A stretch of 64,000 nucleotides of DNA from Pseudeuparius sepicola (taxonomy: Eukaryota > Arthropoda > Insecta > Coleoptera > Anthribidae), in NCBI GenBank assembly GCA_963920635.1, contig OY987301.1, forward strand, positions 23,664,501 through 23,728,500, read 5' to 3'. The notes under the pieces are model-generated. The model was not told the DNA's origin and searched no databases. It was given only the letters and a program-made list of their open reading frames with translations. Within the stretch, counting starts at the first letter, position 1. Each line of letters starts with the position of its first letter. Positions 48,351 through 59,513 of the stretch are shown piece after piece. A program made the position numbers and the translations under genes.

Positions 48351-48527
48351 CGTTGACTGACGTATTAATAAAGACTGCTCACGGCTGTCACGTCTGACAC
48401 TTTTTTGGCTCACCATGCACTTCCTTGAGACAAAATACAATGCAAAATATAATAAATAATAATATTGTGCCAATAGTGCCATCTATCTTCCAGGACATTA
48501 ACTATAGCCGTGATACGCCAGTCAACG
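48351..48527. mobile_element. Small MITE, 177 bp, family also at 9545-9681
   Basis: Ends CGTTGACTGACGTATT and GATACGCCAGTCAACG are complements with two mismatches. It shares ACAAAATACAATGCAAAA and the TTCCAGGACATTAA block with the copy at 9545-9681. It also contains GTGCCATCTAT, whose complement ATAGATGGCAC resembles the CTCF-like core found in other elements here. Confidence 0.75.
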
Positions 48528-49147
48528 CAAATATTTTTAAAACTGTATGTGCATTTTCAATTAACACCAAATTGGTCCAATAATAACATAATCGTGAAAT
48601 AACCTTCTTTGATAAATGTGCTTATAACGAATTTTGTTGGTCTGCACAAGTTTTTTGTTTAAAATATCGTAAGTATATAAATATATTAACATATGACTTG
48701 GACCTTATTCGATTATGTGCATTTTAGTATAAGGCGACATAATGAAATGAGAATATCGGAATATGTCTATGTCTTCAATCTTCGGGAAAGGTCTGATTAC
48801 TGGTATGTCACGTACATAGTCTTACGTTCGAGAGTTTTAGTGTTCAGGGAGAGTATAGGGGCGCTCGGATGATGAGTTTGAAATTTGTTTGTAACTCTCT
48901 TAACCAAAATCGATTGTAGCAGTCGAAACCTAAGTAATGAATGAAGGGTCGGCTAAACTTTAAAACGAAAAGCAGAGTAGACCATTTTAAAAATAAATAA
49001 TAGATATTAATAGACATAATAGAAGATAACATGCTTCTCTTTCTTTCTGTGAATATTTCCAAAAAATCCGCTGAAAAAAATTAAGTTCAATATTTGCAAA
49101 TACTGCCAAGACGAAATCAATAACGCTGAATTATTGCATGTTTTATG
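48528..49147. other. Gene-free stretch
   Basis: AT-rich. A minus-strand frame at 48844-49062 has no recognised domain. Confidence 0.5.
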
Positions 49148-49480
49148 GTAGGGGGACAGTAGAACAAAAAGTTAATGTCACTTTTGACTTGACAGAAAAT
49201 GAAAACAGAAATCTTCAATCTATAATAATTAAAGCAAAGTTTGTTAAAATCGACCAAATATTATTTTCATTATTAGGACTTTAAAACGAAGGTGAGTTGC
49301 TACTTTGAAGAATAATATAGTTTAATTGTGTCTAATTGTGTTAATAATTTAAGTATTGTATTGTGTTAAATGGATAATTTGTATATTTTCAGCGTCGTTT
49401 AGGTATCATAATTAAATCTTCTTTTATTTTGACGGAAGGTGTGATTGGTTGTTATTTTTAGCTTATTGCCGTCCCCTACA
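49148..49480. mobile_element. Possible element with GTAGGGGAC ends
   Basis: GTAGGGGGACAGTAG near 49148 and TTGCCGTCCCCTACA near 49466-49480 form imperfect terminal inverted repeats. The interior repeats TTGTGTCTAATTGTGTTAAT-like words. No target duplication is evident. Confidence 0.35.
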
Positions 49481-50053
49481 CAGGGCGATATAATAGTAAT
49501 AAAGTGATGGAACCAGTGAATTTCATTGCGCATGTGCCATCAAATGGCCAATTTGGGTCAAATGTGACATAAAGATACAAACTAGGTTAATCCTGGTAAT
49601 GTCGTCAGGGGATGCCCTTGGCAGTCACATGGTAGCAGGTATATTCATATGATGATATTTATATGGTAGCAGGTATATTTGCATGAGCTATAAAATCAAA
49701 TAAATATCATGTAATTGCATGCATTCACCTGGAACTATACAACATAATGACGAAAATGTTTTAACTTTTTAACGTACCATTGTAAAAAATTTATTACGTT
49801 TCTCATAATGGGGCTGTGACAATGCGCAATGTCTATATGCGGGCTTGTAAATTAGTCTAATTAATTTGAATTGCGGAGCAAAATAAATACAGAAAGTAAA
49901 ATAAAATTGTACGCGATCTGAAACTTCTGTTCTCCGCCTAAAATAAGCGGAGAACTAGGTGGGAGATAGTTAAAAGTTCATCTTTTCTCCATCTCTTAAT
50001 TCTATGTCGCTAGGCATTAGGGTAGATACGTAAATTTAAGGTACAGGTACAGG
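49481..50053. other. Gene-free stretch with a short direct repeat
   Basis: TGGTAGCAGGTATATT occurs twice, at about 49630 and 49665, separated by an AT-rich spacer. No other feature was seen. Confidence 0.5.
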
Positions 50054-50383
50054 GTGGCTCACAGGGGCGGACTGGCACCTAAAAACGGCCCGGGCGCTTT
50101 GTATGAGACCGGCCCATGGACTGGAACTGGAAGCGGTGATTCCTTAGAGTTCCTTGTAGCCGAAGTATAAGAGACGCCAGAAACAGTTGGTTTCAAGATT
50201 TTTTATTTTTTTTTAGGTATTTTTAGATTTTGTCGGAATCAGTTTATATCAAGGTTTTTATTTCAAATGAATATAACGAAAATAAAAAATAAAAAGTCAA
50301 TTCTTAAAAACAAACAAAACAAATAATGTAAATATAAAAATCACTCTTCATCTGTTGCAAACCATTTAATAGTATATTACATA

Positions 50384-50560
50384 GCGAGAGTTGAAACCAG
50401 CTTATTACGTATGAGTGGAAAAGTTGCGCACGAGCCGCGCAGCGGCGAGTGCTGTAATTCCACGAGTATGTAATAAGCTTACAACTCGAGTTTTGTATTA
50501 TAATTTTTCTTCGACGAAAGAAAAACTATTATAATAGATAAACTATACTTCTGATTATCT
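50384..50560. repeat. GC-cored palindrome inside the hAT element
   Basis: CTTATTACGTATGAGTGGAA pairs with TTCCACGAGTATGTAATAAG, and GAGAGTTG pairs with CAACTCGAG further out. The core GCACGAGCCGCGCAGCGGCGAGTGC is itself a hairpin (arms GCACGAGCCGC and GCGGCGAGTGC). A related but more worn core occurs at 36850-36885. This is probably a MITE that inserted into the hAT or was captured by it. Confidence 0.6.
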
Positions 50561-51303
50561 GACAGGCAACAATTAGTATGTTGGTTAGTTGCTATGGTGA
50601 CGCGGATGCCACGCTAACAAGGCACCCGTGATAATTGCGTTTGAATTAAGAACAGATACGTAATTTTTTTATAACGTGTCAGTCATTACGTGTCAGTGTT
50701 CGTAACAATGGACTTACTTATAACCTAAACCGTCACTTAATAGGTATGTTACTAGCATAGGAGTAGAAAAAAAAAATAAAAACATAATACATTACGTATG
50801 CCTTTGCACTCGCCGACTAGATAGTTTATTAGATCTTCATATGGAAGGTAGAGGTAAGGAAGGCCATATTATATGGGTGTTCGGCTCAAAAACTGTCGTC
50901 TATAAAAGCATTAAATAAGGGTTCAGGAAGTCTCCAGAATGGCGCTCTTGTTCTCACCGGGTATGACCAGAACTTAGCGGTTGTAGACGAAGTGAAGTTT
51001 GCCGAGTGGAAAGTAGCATAGTTCGGAGGTACGGAAAACTATCTAATTTATTAACTAACCATCTATCAAACTAATTTTCAGAAATGTATTAATTTTATTA
51101 TCATTTGAAAATATTATTTACATGATGCTTTTAAAATGGCGCCTTTAGAAGTCGAATGTTAACCTTTCCTTGTCTAATGTCACTACCAAATTTTGGCGCT
51201 TTTTTTTAAATTGGTACCCGGTGGCAACAGCAGCGCCATCTCAATATACTGGTTTTGACGGACAATTTTATAACGCAGAGATGGTCCTCCTTACCTCTAC
51301 CCT

Positions 51304-51516
51304 TCATAGATCTTCCATATCTAATGAAATTAAAATTACTTTTTCACAAGCCATTAACATGAAAGCTTCCAAATGGTCTTGGGTTACAGAACTTCTTAGC
51401 CGGTTCAAGATTATTTTTAATTTGGAGAAAGATCGTTCACATGATACTTGTGAAATAGACAAAGTTAATAAATATTTAAATGTCTTCTCCAAATTGGGGT
51501 AAGCTTCCAAATACAA
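51304..51516 (-). pseudogene. hAT transposase C-terminal dimerisation domain fragment
   Basis: The 70-aa frame contains FKYLLTLSISQVSCERSFS followed by KLKIILNRLRSSVTQDHLEA and FMLMACEK. This is the hallmark C-terminal hAT dimerisation region (the SxxxERxFS...LRxxMxxxxL pattern). Upstream of it on the minus strand only ~70 bp remain before the element's right terminus, so the zinc-finger and catalytic parts are deleted. Full hAT transposases are usually 500-700 aa. This piece marks the superfamily of its host element and has no enzymatic role. Confidence 0.92.
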
Positions 51517-51594
51517 ATCGCGGCGTGCTGACTGCGTCCGAGTGCGTCGCTAGCGCCCGATCGCCCGATGGCCCAGTCCGCCCCTGGTGGCTCA

Positions 51595-52874
51595 CATATC
51601 CCCTTATCAACAATTTTGGGAGCTGCGGAAAAAGTTTTATACAAGAGTTGTTTGTAATCAAGCTAAGTTCCTATTTTTCAGGTTTTGGTATGTACAGAGT
51701 GTTGAGAAATTAGCGAAAAATATAAAAGTTAGGTATGTTTTTAAAATGAAATGGTCCTCTTTTTATACTATATGTATACTCGCCTTTAAGAGGACTGCTT
51801 AGATATTTCTTATAATCGTAGTCATTTGGAAAATCATAGTGATATTCCCATTTCTGCTACATACTTTCCAAAGTTGAGTTACACGAGAATAATTACCAGT
51901 ACCCCCTATATGGTATGGTGTAGCCAAACTTGAATTTAGCTATACAAGATGAATAGCCATGTTTTGTTATAAGGTTATCTCAATCGGGCCAATCTGCACC
52001 TAGCATATTATCTGGACACGGGGGGCACCAAGTCTTGCTTAATGATACTAAAAAATCATCCCAACGAAAGAAAAATCCTTGAATCCATTGAAATCCTTAA
52101 ACACACTAATAATCTGAACCGTGATCAGGGTTCATTTTTACATGGTTGTTGGCGCGCGTTTTTCACAAATACCTACGCGGCAAAATCAATCACCTTAAAT
52201 CCTATATCCTTACTTTCCCGCATTTTCGCCCGTTCTCTCCATTTTCCGTGTTCTTATATCACAAGTAATAGACAATCAGTCTCAATGTGATTGTCGCCCT
52301 GTGAGGATGTCCCGTGCAATCGAGGACGAAAGCTTGGAACGAGAAGTTTCGCTGACGCAGGACTTATCTGGAAGAAACTCACATTCAAGTACTTATTTGT
52401 TTTTCCATCTAGGTATTTGTATAGCGGATTCGTCAGGCCCCAAACCCTTATTGTACATCTTTATAGTGCTCTAACTTTACAGCATAAAAATTTGTGTTTA
52501 TTAATTTATTCTATCATGTGACTCCGCGATTTTTAAGATCCTAAAATGTGAATTTTTCTATTGGCAGTTCCTCCAATTCAAGTTTGCGATGGATCCCCGG
52601 AAATAACAAAGAACTGTTAAATGAATTCCTTCACCGGCAATTATACATTTGGTTTATTTTGCAAAGTAGAATTGTAACAGATAATTCTATCACTTTTAAC
52701 AAATTTTTGCTTATGTTGGGAATATCTTTAAAAATTAGATCATTTTAAGGATCTAAGTTCAAAGATCCTAGCGACAATAGGCCCTTTTCTTACCCAGTAA
52801 AGGATCTATATTATTTTTAGATACTTTGAAACTCTATTCGAAATGATTTGAAATTACTTTTTCATCTATGTGTA
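51595..52874. other. Gene-free stretch
   Basis: Frames at 52042-52290, 52291-52521 and 52548-52748 follow one another on the plus strand, but none shows a known domain or a link by splice sites. Composition is only slightly less AT-rich than the background. I cannot support a gene. Confidence 0.4.
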
Positions 52875-53127
52875 CAGTGTGTCCGCGTTTGCTTGTGAAC
52901 ACTCTAGAAATCTATGAAGAGCCGAGTAAAATTGGACATTATTATATATTTAGATATTTTTAGATTGACCTATGGGAAGATATTTGACCATTTTAAATAA
53001 TCGTGCTTAATGCTTAGCCATATGGAATGATCACCCAATCGAAATAGTTTCTATAAATATGAATACCGAATTGTCATCAAGTCTTCATAGATTTCTGAAG
53101 TGTTCACAAGCAATCGCGGACACGCTG
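52875..53127. mobile_element. 253-bp TA-flanked MITE
   Basis: Starts CAGTGTGTCCGCGTTTGCTT and ends AAGCAATCGCGGACACGCTG, flanked by TA at 52873-52874 and 53128-53129. Arms of ~45 bp continue as GTGAACACTCTAGAAATCTA and its near-complement. The interior is AT-rich and non-coding. The first eight bases match the larger palindromic elements, which suggests mobilisation by a related mariner-like transposase. Confidence 0.9.
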
Positions 53128-54719
53128 TATAAACTATGCACCGTTTAATTATTATTAAACAACTTATCTTCGGCAACCAAAAAATTATAATACAAAGAGG
53201 TACTTAGTTTGTTCATGTTTTCAACGTATATCTACAAACTCCAACTGATGAGTGTTTAATTGTAAAGTAAATTTACTAGGAACAATGCAAGTATATGGAC
53301 ACTAAGTAAGTAAAAATTACAAACAGTACGCAATAAAGAATAGAAAATGCGAAACACAAAGGCAGGATCAAAGTTCTGCATTGTTGGAGATCTAATTAAA
53401 AGTTTTTATCCAACCCATCACGGCTGGATTTTATAATCCCGTGATTCTTGACTAGTTTTATGAATTTAAACACAATAAACTTTAAGACTAATGTTACTAA
53501 TGCCGAAACCTATAATATGCTTTTTATAAAAAAAATCAGATCGTTTATAACTTTTTTGTACATCTGTAACTTAATCCGTCGTCTAGCACTTCCAGTATTT
53601 TTGGAAGGCATGTTTTAGCGTGTGCTGCCGTAGCAAGTTCACAAGGATTATTTCGCAAAAAAATGGCGATCGAGTTTGTTTTTCTTTCAAGCCCTATTTT
53701 CCCGACCAACCTTTTTAATAATTCATCATTTCATGTATTATGGGGCCTGTTAATATTTGATACATTCAGTTTATTTCTATAGGTCTAGCGTTAAACGTTT
53801 ACATGTAAGTATTACAATGTTTTTGAAATAAATGGCAGCTCATTAATTTATAATTTGTGTAGAAAATAAGAATACATACGCTGGTCCAGACTTACCTACA
53901 TCAAGCTAAAAGCTCATTTATGTTTTATTTAGTTTAGTAAATATGTTTCCCATGAGTTACCTCAAATATAAATAGTAAGTAAATTTTATTTGCTGCTCTT
54001 TTAATTTAAAATTAATGATGTAATGTCTCGGTGGAAATTTAAATATAGCGTTGTCTGCGTGTTCACGCAGATGCGTCTAGATTTCTGCATACAACTAAAA
54101 TATTTATCGGGATAAAGACAGGGCTGGCTCAAGCTTCTGCGGGGCCGAACATGAAAGTTCCTGGCCTTGACAAGGAATTAGAGTAAAAACACAGTGGAAG
54201 CAGGTTATCTGCTTTCTGGTAACCATCGCAGATAGGCGCGGCTAAACTTTTAAAATAATCCCATTTATTATCAATGGATAACGACGATCTAATTTCTGAA
54301 GTCTTCAAAAGAATCCCTATAAAAAAGACATACGCTACAGAGCAACCGAAATGCAGTTAATAACAAACGTACCTACCTCAAAGTAATAACAAATGTTTCT
54401 TCGGGTAAGCTAGGATGCTTACACGTATAGATTACACCAATTTTAAATCGAAGAATTTTCCCATTGGTTTCTGGACTTAATTAGTTGACAAAACTTTTCG
54501 ATTGTAACTTCTAAAATTAATACTTACAGAATGGGTATTATTGTATATAACACCAAGTTTAATTGTAACGATTTCAATTTGTAAATAAATTGTAAGTAAT
54601 AAAATCTCATATTTTATTTAACCATTTTATATGTGTCAAACAAAGATAGTACGTTGTGAGTTAATTTATGAATTAAAAGTAACAGTGATTAAGGGGAAAA
54701 TATATATTATACTCTTACG
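53128..54719. other. Gene-free stretch
   Basis: AT-rich. ACAGGGCTGGCTCAAGC at 54119 looks like a hAT left end, but no matching right end was found. No gene was recognised. Confidence 0.45.
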
Positions 54720-54825
54720 TTGGGGAATTGTTCAGCGTTTGGTTGCAAAAGCAGAAGTGAAAAGCAAGAGCCCGGGATTTCGTTTCCCAGATAAAGATGC
54801 CCTAAAACTTTATTTTTTCTCAATA
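54720..54825 (+). pseudogene. THAP-type zinc finger-like fragment, frameshifted
   Basis: Reading from 54723, the frame gives GNCSAFGCKSRSEKQEPGIS. This closely fits the start of a THAP domain (C-x4-C spacing followed by basic residues), then stops at 54792. The neighbouring frame supplies GFRFPDKDALK across 54775-54807, which resembles the next THAP segment, so a one-base shift separates the two. The expected initiator position holds TTG rather than ATG. THAP domains occur in P-element-type transposases and in host DNA-binding proteins; neither can be chosen. The second half of the finger (C-x2-H) is not seen. Confidence 0.5.
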
Positions 54826-54828
54826 TAA

Positions 54829-55400
54829 CTTCTTCAAATTCCTTATATTTTTTAGTAAGATAAAGTGCATAGTTTTGTTTGTAAATAGGACCAATACAAT
54901 TATTTTTACAGTTTTTATTGAAAATTTCTTAATTGATTATGATAGTTTCATAAAATATGCCCTGGTTTCCATGGAGGTGCATTATTTATTTAATTTTAGT
55001 TGATTATAAATTGACGCAAATAAATATATTTCAGCACATTAAACTGTAAACTATAAAAAATCGTAAAACACAACCGCAGCCGCTGCATTATTTAGAGAAT
55101 TCGTGATTCGCAACTGACGTAGATGCGCAGAGTTGCCTTGTTTTCGGATTCGTTAGTGACATACCGTGGGTAAGTGTATCGTGGGCAATAGATGCTCCGA
55201 AAATTACAGTGTCCCAGTCATTGCCCAATATTTTTCTTATTTTAAAATCTACCAAAAAATTGCTGGACAACTTTATTTTTTACAAAATCTGCCCTCTTTT
55301 TCTACTGTATCTCTGTCATATCCTTTTGTCAGTGTCACACATTGGCTAACTAGAGAATCCTTAAACAAGGTTAAGAGTTTCGCCATATATTTAATTTTTT
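54829..55400. other. Gene-free stretch
   Basis: AT-rich. Frames at 55088-55456 have no recognised domain. Nothing else was noted. Confidence 0.45.
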
Positions 55401-55485
55401 TTATATTGCGCGACAAGTTCGCCATCTATGGGGATTTACTTTCAAGCGTCACCTAGTTGTACCAAAATTGATGCACAATTCTACG
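55401..55485. repeat. Third copy of the TATTGCGCGACAAGTT repeat
   Basis: Matches 1161-1265 and the right arm at 835-945: TATATTGCGCGACAAGTTC, then GCCATC, then TAGTTGTACCAAAATTGA. It is a solo arm without a visible partner. Confidence 0.55.
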
Positions 55486-56814
55486 TCTCAAAGTCGGTGA
55501 TAGACCCAAAAATATCATCCTGTATATTTTCGTAACTTACATAAATTGAGGTCAACGACCTAAATGGCGTTGATTACAAAAGGGACTCTAGTCACAACAA
55601 CAACAAAAATCCGACTGTAGCAAAACTTTAATTTCAATTAAGCGACTAAAAACACCGCCTGCCCACGTCCCACCCACCGCCCATTCATATTTTCGATAAA
55701 TCCCGTAGGTATGCCTAGGTATGCTGCTGATATCAAAAATTTTGCATAATATAGCTTTTTATTTCCGAATTTAACACGAGATGGAGGTTTGTATAGCTTT
55801 ATTTGTCATTTTTAGAGTATCTACATGCAATAACCAAATATGCAATCTAGCAAAAATTCAATTTCATATAGCAGGAGACTCAAGACTCAGGAGAGCATAA
55901 CTGAATGCGAACTTTTAAATTAATTGCCTGCACTGTTTGTGCGGCGGTTTTAATTCAATTATCATAAGGACACACAACAGATAATTGTAAACAAAATTTG
56001 CAAATAGCTTGTTTCCGCATAGGATAGATTTATTTTGGAATTAAAACTATTATAATTTTGAATATTTAATTTTTAGTGATACAATAGTTTTTATTAAAGG
56101 AAATTGGCGTGTTGCCGGCTGTATTTTTGACCGTATTAAAAGGCGATGGCCCTGGTTAAGAGTAATTACTAATTACATGCATGTAGGTATGTGTTTTCTA
56201 AGTTTTGGGATCAAGACATTTAATTTTGACATTATTTCTGAGGTTTCTGGTTTATGTGAAGTTAAGATATATGTTTAAAACTCCGAAACCGGTTAGGAAA
56301 CTAATATTTAAAAAAAAATTAAGGAAATATCTATATTTAATCATTTACCGCGTAATTACATATTCTAATAATTCATCTGTTATCATCTACGTATTGTGTG
56401 TTCAACACCGACATCTGATTAAGTAACGCACCTTATTTATTAATTAGTCAATTATTGGTTGATCAATTTGCATTCGCATGTAAACTCTTCGAATGTTTAA
56501 AATGTGTATTTTTGTAAATAATTACTTAATCATTTAATCTTTACTGATTAAAAGAACCACTGCATATATTCATTGTAGGTCATAGAAATATGCCATTCAA
56601 TCGACACGTGAGAAGTCCCATGTATACACTGTAATGGTGATTGATACCTATTTTTATTGCTATTATTTTCTTGTCTATATTATGTAAAAGTACCTGTTTG
56701 TCGATGTTGAATCGTCCGAAGTTCGACAGGCAATCAAGACTATCAATGACACTACTCGTACATCCCATCAGTTTGTAACTTGTGTTGCTATCGACGTCAT
56801 AAAAAATGTGGGTT
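55486..56814. other. Gene-free stretch
   Basis: AT-rich. A short frame at 56205-56426 has no recognised domain. No repeats were resolved. Confidence 0.45.
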
Positions 56815-57136
56815 GAACAACCGGACCTCCTAAATAAAGCTGGACTGCTATTGGTGCTTTCCCTCTCCACCAATTTTTGTACGACCGCCAGAGGGCGCTG
56901 AAGGCTGTTTTAGGGCAGCCGTGCTGTGCTGATTTCTAGGGGTACTGTTGGCACCATTTAGGTTTAAGTCTTCTTCTTCCTCTTTTTCACTTCATTTCAA
57001 ATATCCCGCCAAAAAAACGCAACTTTCTTATTGGTCTCCCATCTACTGCCAGCACAACATGGCGGCATCAGCCTGTTCCGGACATTTTTAATATATAGGA
57101 ATAGCAATCCAGCTTTATTTAGGAGGCCCGTTGTTA
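56815..57136. mobile_element. 322-bp MITE with ~37-bp inverted ends and a CTCF-like motif
   Basis: Ends GAACAACCGGACCTCCTAAA and its near-complement (57100-57136) pair through CTAAATAAAGCTGGA and GCTATT. The interior is richer in GC than its surroundings. It contains CCGCCAGAGGGCGC (56885-56898), one mismatch from the CCASYAGRKGGCRS CTCF consensus, and AACATGGCGGCATC near 57056. The minus-strand frame at 56580-56873 crosses the end and is not recognised. Confidence 0.75.
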
Positions 57137-57279
57137 AACGGCTCTCATTGCTCAAATACACTTGACTCAGAACCACCGTAAAATGTATGAGATGATTGTA
57201 ACATTCCAGTTTTAAACTTATAAAACAATAAAAAAATGTACAACGCTAACCTGGCCAATTATTTGAAAACACTTTTCAC

Positions 57280-57489
57280 TTATGTTATGTATTGATCTTG
57301 CAACCCCAATATAAAATCCATAGGATTTAAATCCGGAGATCGAGGAGGGCACAAAATGGGACCAAGACCATCTCCGTGGATAAGCGTGGTCAGATAATTA
57401 TTTTTCACCTCTTGTGCGTAATGAGCTAGACAGCCATCCATTGCATAAAGGGAAAGGTCTATGCAAGACCAATAAATAACGCACAACAA
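57280..57489 (-). pseudogene. Mariner-like transposase fragment (second and third acidic residues)
   Basis: Contains MDGCLAHYAQEVKNNYL and LCPPRSPDLNPMDF. These are the two C-terminal catalytic blocks of Tc1/mariner DDE/D transposases (QxDGAPxHY and PxRSPDLxPxDF). The frame then goes off-family and stops after ~10 residues. The upstream part with the helix-turn-helix and the first Asp is missing, and no inverted ends were found around it. It complements in content the N-terminal remnant at 6337-6963, but the two are different copies. Confidence 0.85.
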
Positions 57490-57825
57490 ATAAATGTCGC
57501 TGAAAGTGCAAGACGTATAAAAAACTTTTTAAGAAAGATGCCATGCTTATATTCGACTTTGTGGCAAGCAATTTCAACTCATATTATCTGATTTTTATTT
57601 GTATTTTGTTTAGTTTTAAATAAATACTTCTTGAATTTTACAATGTGCTCCTTTTGCATTTGCGCGACCCATAAATATACCATTTCGCTCCTGTGCTTTT
57701 GCCTCTGATGCCAAGGTTACAGGTCAGGTACTTTGAAAGTTCCTGTTGTCCTCTTTAAAGGGTTCTTCTTCTTCTCATCTTTTTATGACCTCTACTCTTC
57801 CGAACAATTGAGCCAATATTGGGCC

Positions 57826-58030
57826 TTCGCCACCTCTTCGTTGGGACGGATATGTCCAGCTTTTGCTGTGTCCGCCCAACTTTGAAACTTGAACTATTTT
57901 ATACACTGATAAAATACATTCGTTTCTCTTCAAATGGAATCCTCTTATGAGGTTCAAATCTTCCACGTCACTCTTCGTAGGGGCGAATATGTCCAGCTTT
58001 TGCTGTGTCCGCCTAACTTGGTAACTCGTT
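57826..58030. repeat. Two copies of a ~65-bp block, period ~137 bp
   Basis: TATGTCCAGCTTTTGCTGTG followed by TCCGCC occurs at 57851 and 57988, within longer similar blocks that start CTCTTCGT and end AACTTTG or AACTTGG. A 109-aa minus-strand frame (57775-58104) reads through both, but in different frames, so it is not a repeated protein. The origin is unknown. Confidence 0.65.
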
Positions 58031-58616
58031 ATTTCCTTTCCCTTCTTTTCCATTCCCCTCATTACATGGACAGTTGTTCTTCCGCGCACCGGCCTTGATG
58101 GCATGTTACTACATACTCAATTTGAAGTGGATATCTCTTTACATTCCCAGAGTCAAAGAAAATATGAAAATAATTAATTTTACAAACGATCTGTATCTCG
58201 AAAATTAAAGATTTTTGAACTTTTCGTTCCTCCGTTACTCGGTTTTATTCTATGGGAGCTTTCAACAAGTGATAGAAAAGTATAAAATACATGATATAAT
58301 ATGGTGTTTAAATTATCCTCAGAAATTTTAACGTTTTATTTTTTATTTTCCGAACCGTTGTAAATTAGAATAAGAACATTTGGTACACGGCATACATTGA
58401 TCAAAAGTGTCACAAAATGTGATAATACCAAGTTCTTTAAATAAAATAGACAGTGGCGGAGATATGCTTTATTGGCAGCATTTTAATTTTCTCGACTATG
58501 TGGGAATGGTATATTTCATTACGAGTCTGGAAATAAAGATTTTTCCGTGCGCGCGCGACAAAGTCATGCAAGCACGGAAAAATATATTTCTGGACGTGTA
58601 ATGAATATAACGATAT

Positions 58617-59067
58617 TTTTTATTATACTTCTTTGAAAACGGAAACTTAAAACATTTTATCGGCATATTATAATAAATTTAATTGACCAAAAATAAACAA
58701 TGCAGACAATATAGTGTTTAGTATGTATGATGCGTTTCCATGGTTACTCTCAAATTATTTCAAAGCTGCTTTGTTGTAAATTAGTTATTGTCAGATAAGG
58801 TAAATAAAACGTCAAAAATATTACAGAAATTACGAATTAAAATACAAAATAGGTATATGTTAAATATCAGAGAGCATATAGAGTTTCTCAAATTTAGTTT
58901 ACTTTGCTGTATATTTCTATTTTAAAGCCATATATTCGGTATTTTTATTCAGCGCACGGGAAAGTTTTTCCATGCGCTGTTTCCGTGCGCTAGCCCGAAA
59001 AACCCCATCTTTCATTATTGCTAAAACAGATGAAAATAAGGTGTTTTCAAAGAAGTATAATAAAAAT
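58617..59067. repeat. Inverted repeat containing dispersed-repeat copy 2
   Basis: TTTTTATTATACTTCTTTGA near 58617 pairs with TCAAAGAAGTATAATAAAAA at 59048-59067. The right part, 58857-59067, matches 1543-1751. Hairpins made of TTTCCGTGCGC and GCACGGAAAAA words recur at 58548-58584 and 58950-58992. The X-box-like GTTTCCATGGTTAC near 58733 is in the spacer. Confidence 0.65.
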
Positions 59068-59513
59068 ACATTTTTATCAGTATTTAAAACAAATACATTT
59101 GGAGTAAGTATACCCATATCCAGTGGCGTCGCGTCGGGGGGGGGGGGGGGCAGGGGGGCACGCCCCCCCCCCCCAGTTTTTTTAGGTGGGAATTTTATAA
59201 TACTAAGGTAAAAATGGAAATAATTCACAGCAATCACTTAATTAATTACATGAGCGGTGATGGTGCCTAGTTTTGGCCTCATGGGCTGCGGACGCTGAGA
59301 TAGGCACCGCATGGCCGCGCGTGCATAGATTTGTCTTAACCTGACTCGCCTCGCACTTGATAGGTAGAATGTTTTGCCCAAAAAATCAGTCGAAGAATGA
59401 TGTTTTATTGAGTAAATATGATGTGCCTGTTCTGGAAAAGATGGGATATTTTTACAAGCTTTCATTTAACTTGTCCTGTTAGTATGTATATACATATCAC
59501 GAACGATGATCCC

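Larger units (their letters stand above)
50062..51586. mobile_element. hAT element, 1525 bp, duplication GTGGCTCA
   Basis: Left end CAGGGGCGGACTGGC and right end GCCCAGTCCGCCCCTG are complements. The 8-bp duplication GTGGCTCA is exact at 50054-50061 and 51587-51594. It retains the C-terminus of a hAT transposase near the right end on the minus strand (51304-51516). The middle includes a nested palindromic segment (50384-50560). The rest of the transposase gene is gone, so the element can move only in trans. Confidence 0.93.

Noticed and set aside
52042..52748. Three consecutive plus-strand frames considered as exons
   Set aside because: No domain, codon bias or consistent splice-site pairing was found.
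54119..54140. ACAGGGCTGGCTCAAGC considered as a hAT left end
   Set aside because: No complementary right end or 8-bp duplication was found within several kb, so only the motif is noted.
58733..58746. GTTTCCATGGTTAC considered as an X-box
   Set aside because: It violates the RRNRAC half of the consensus at one position; it is simply a near-palindrome.
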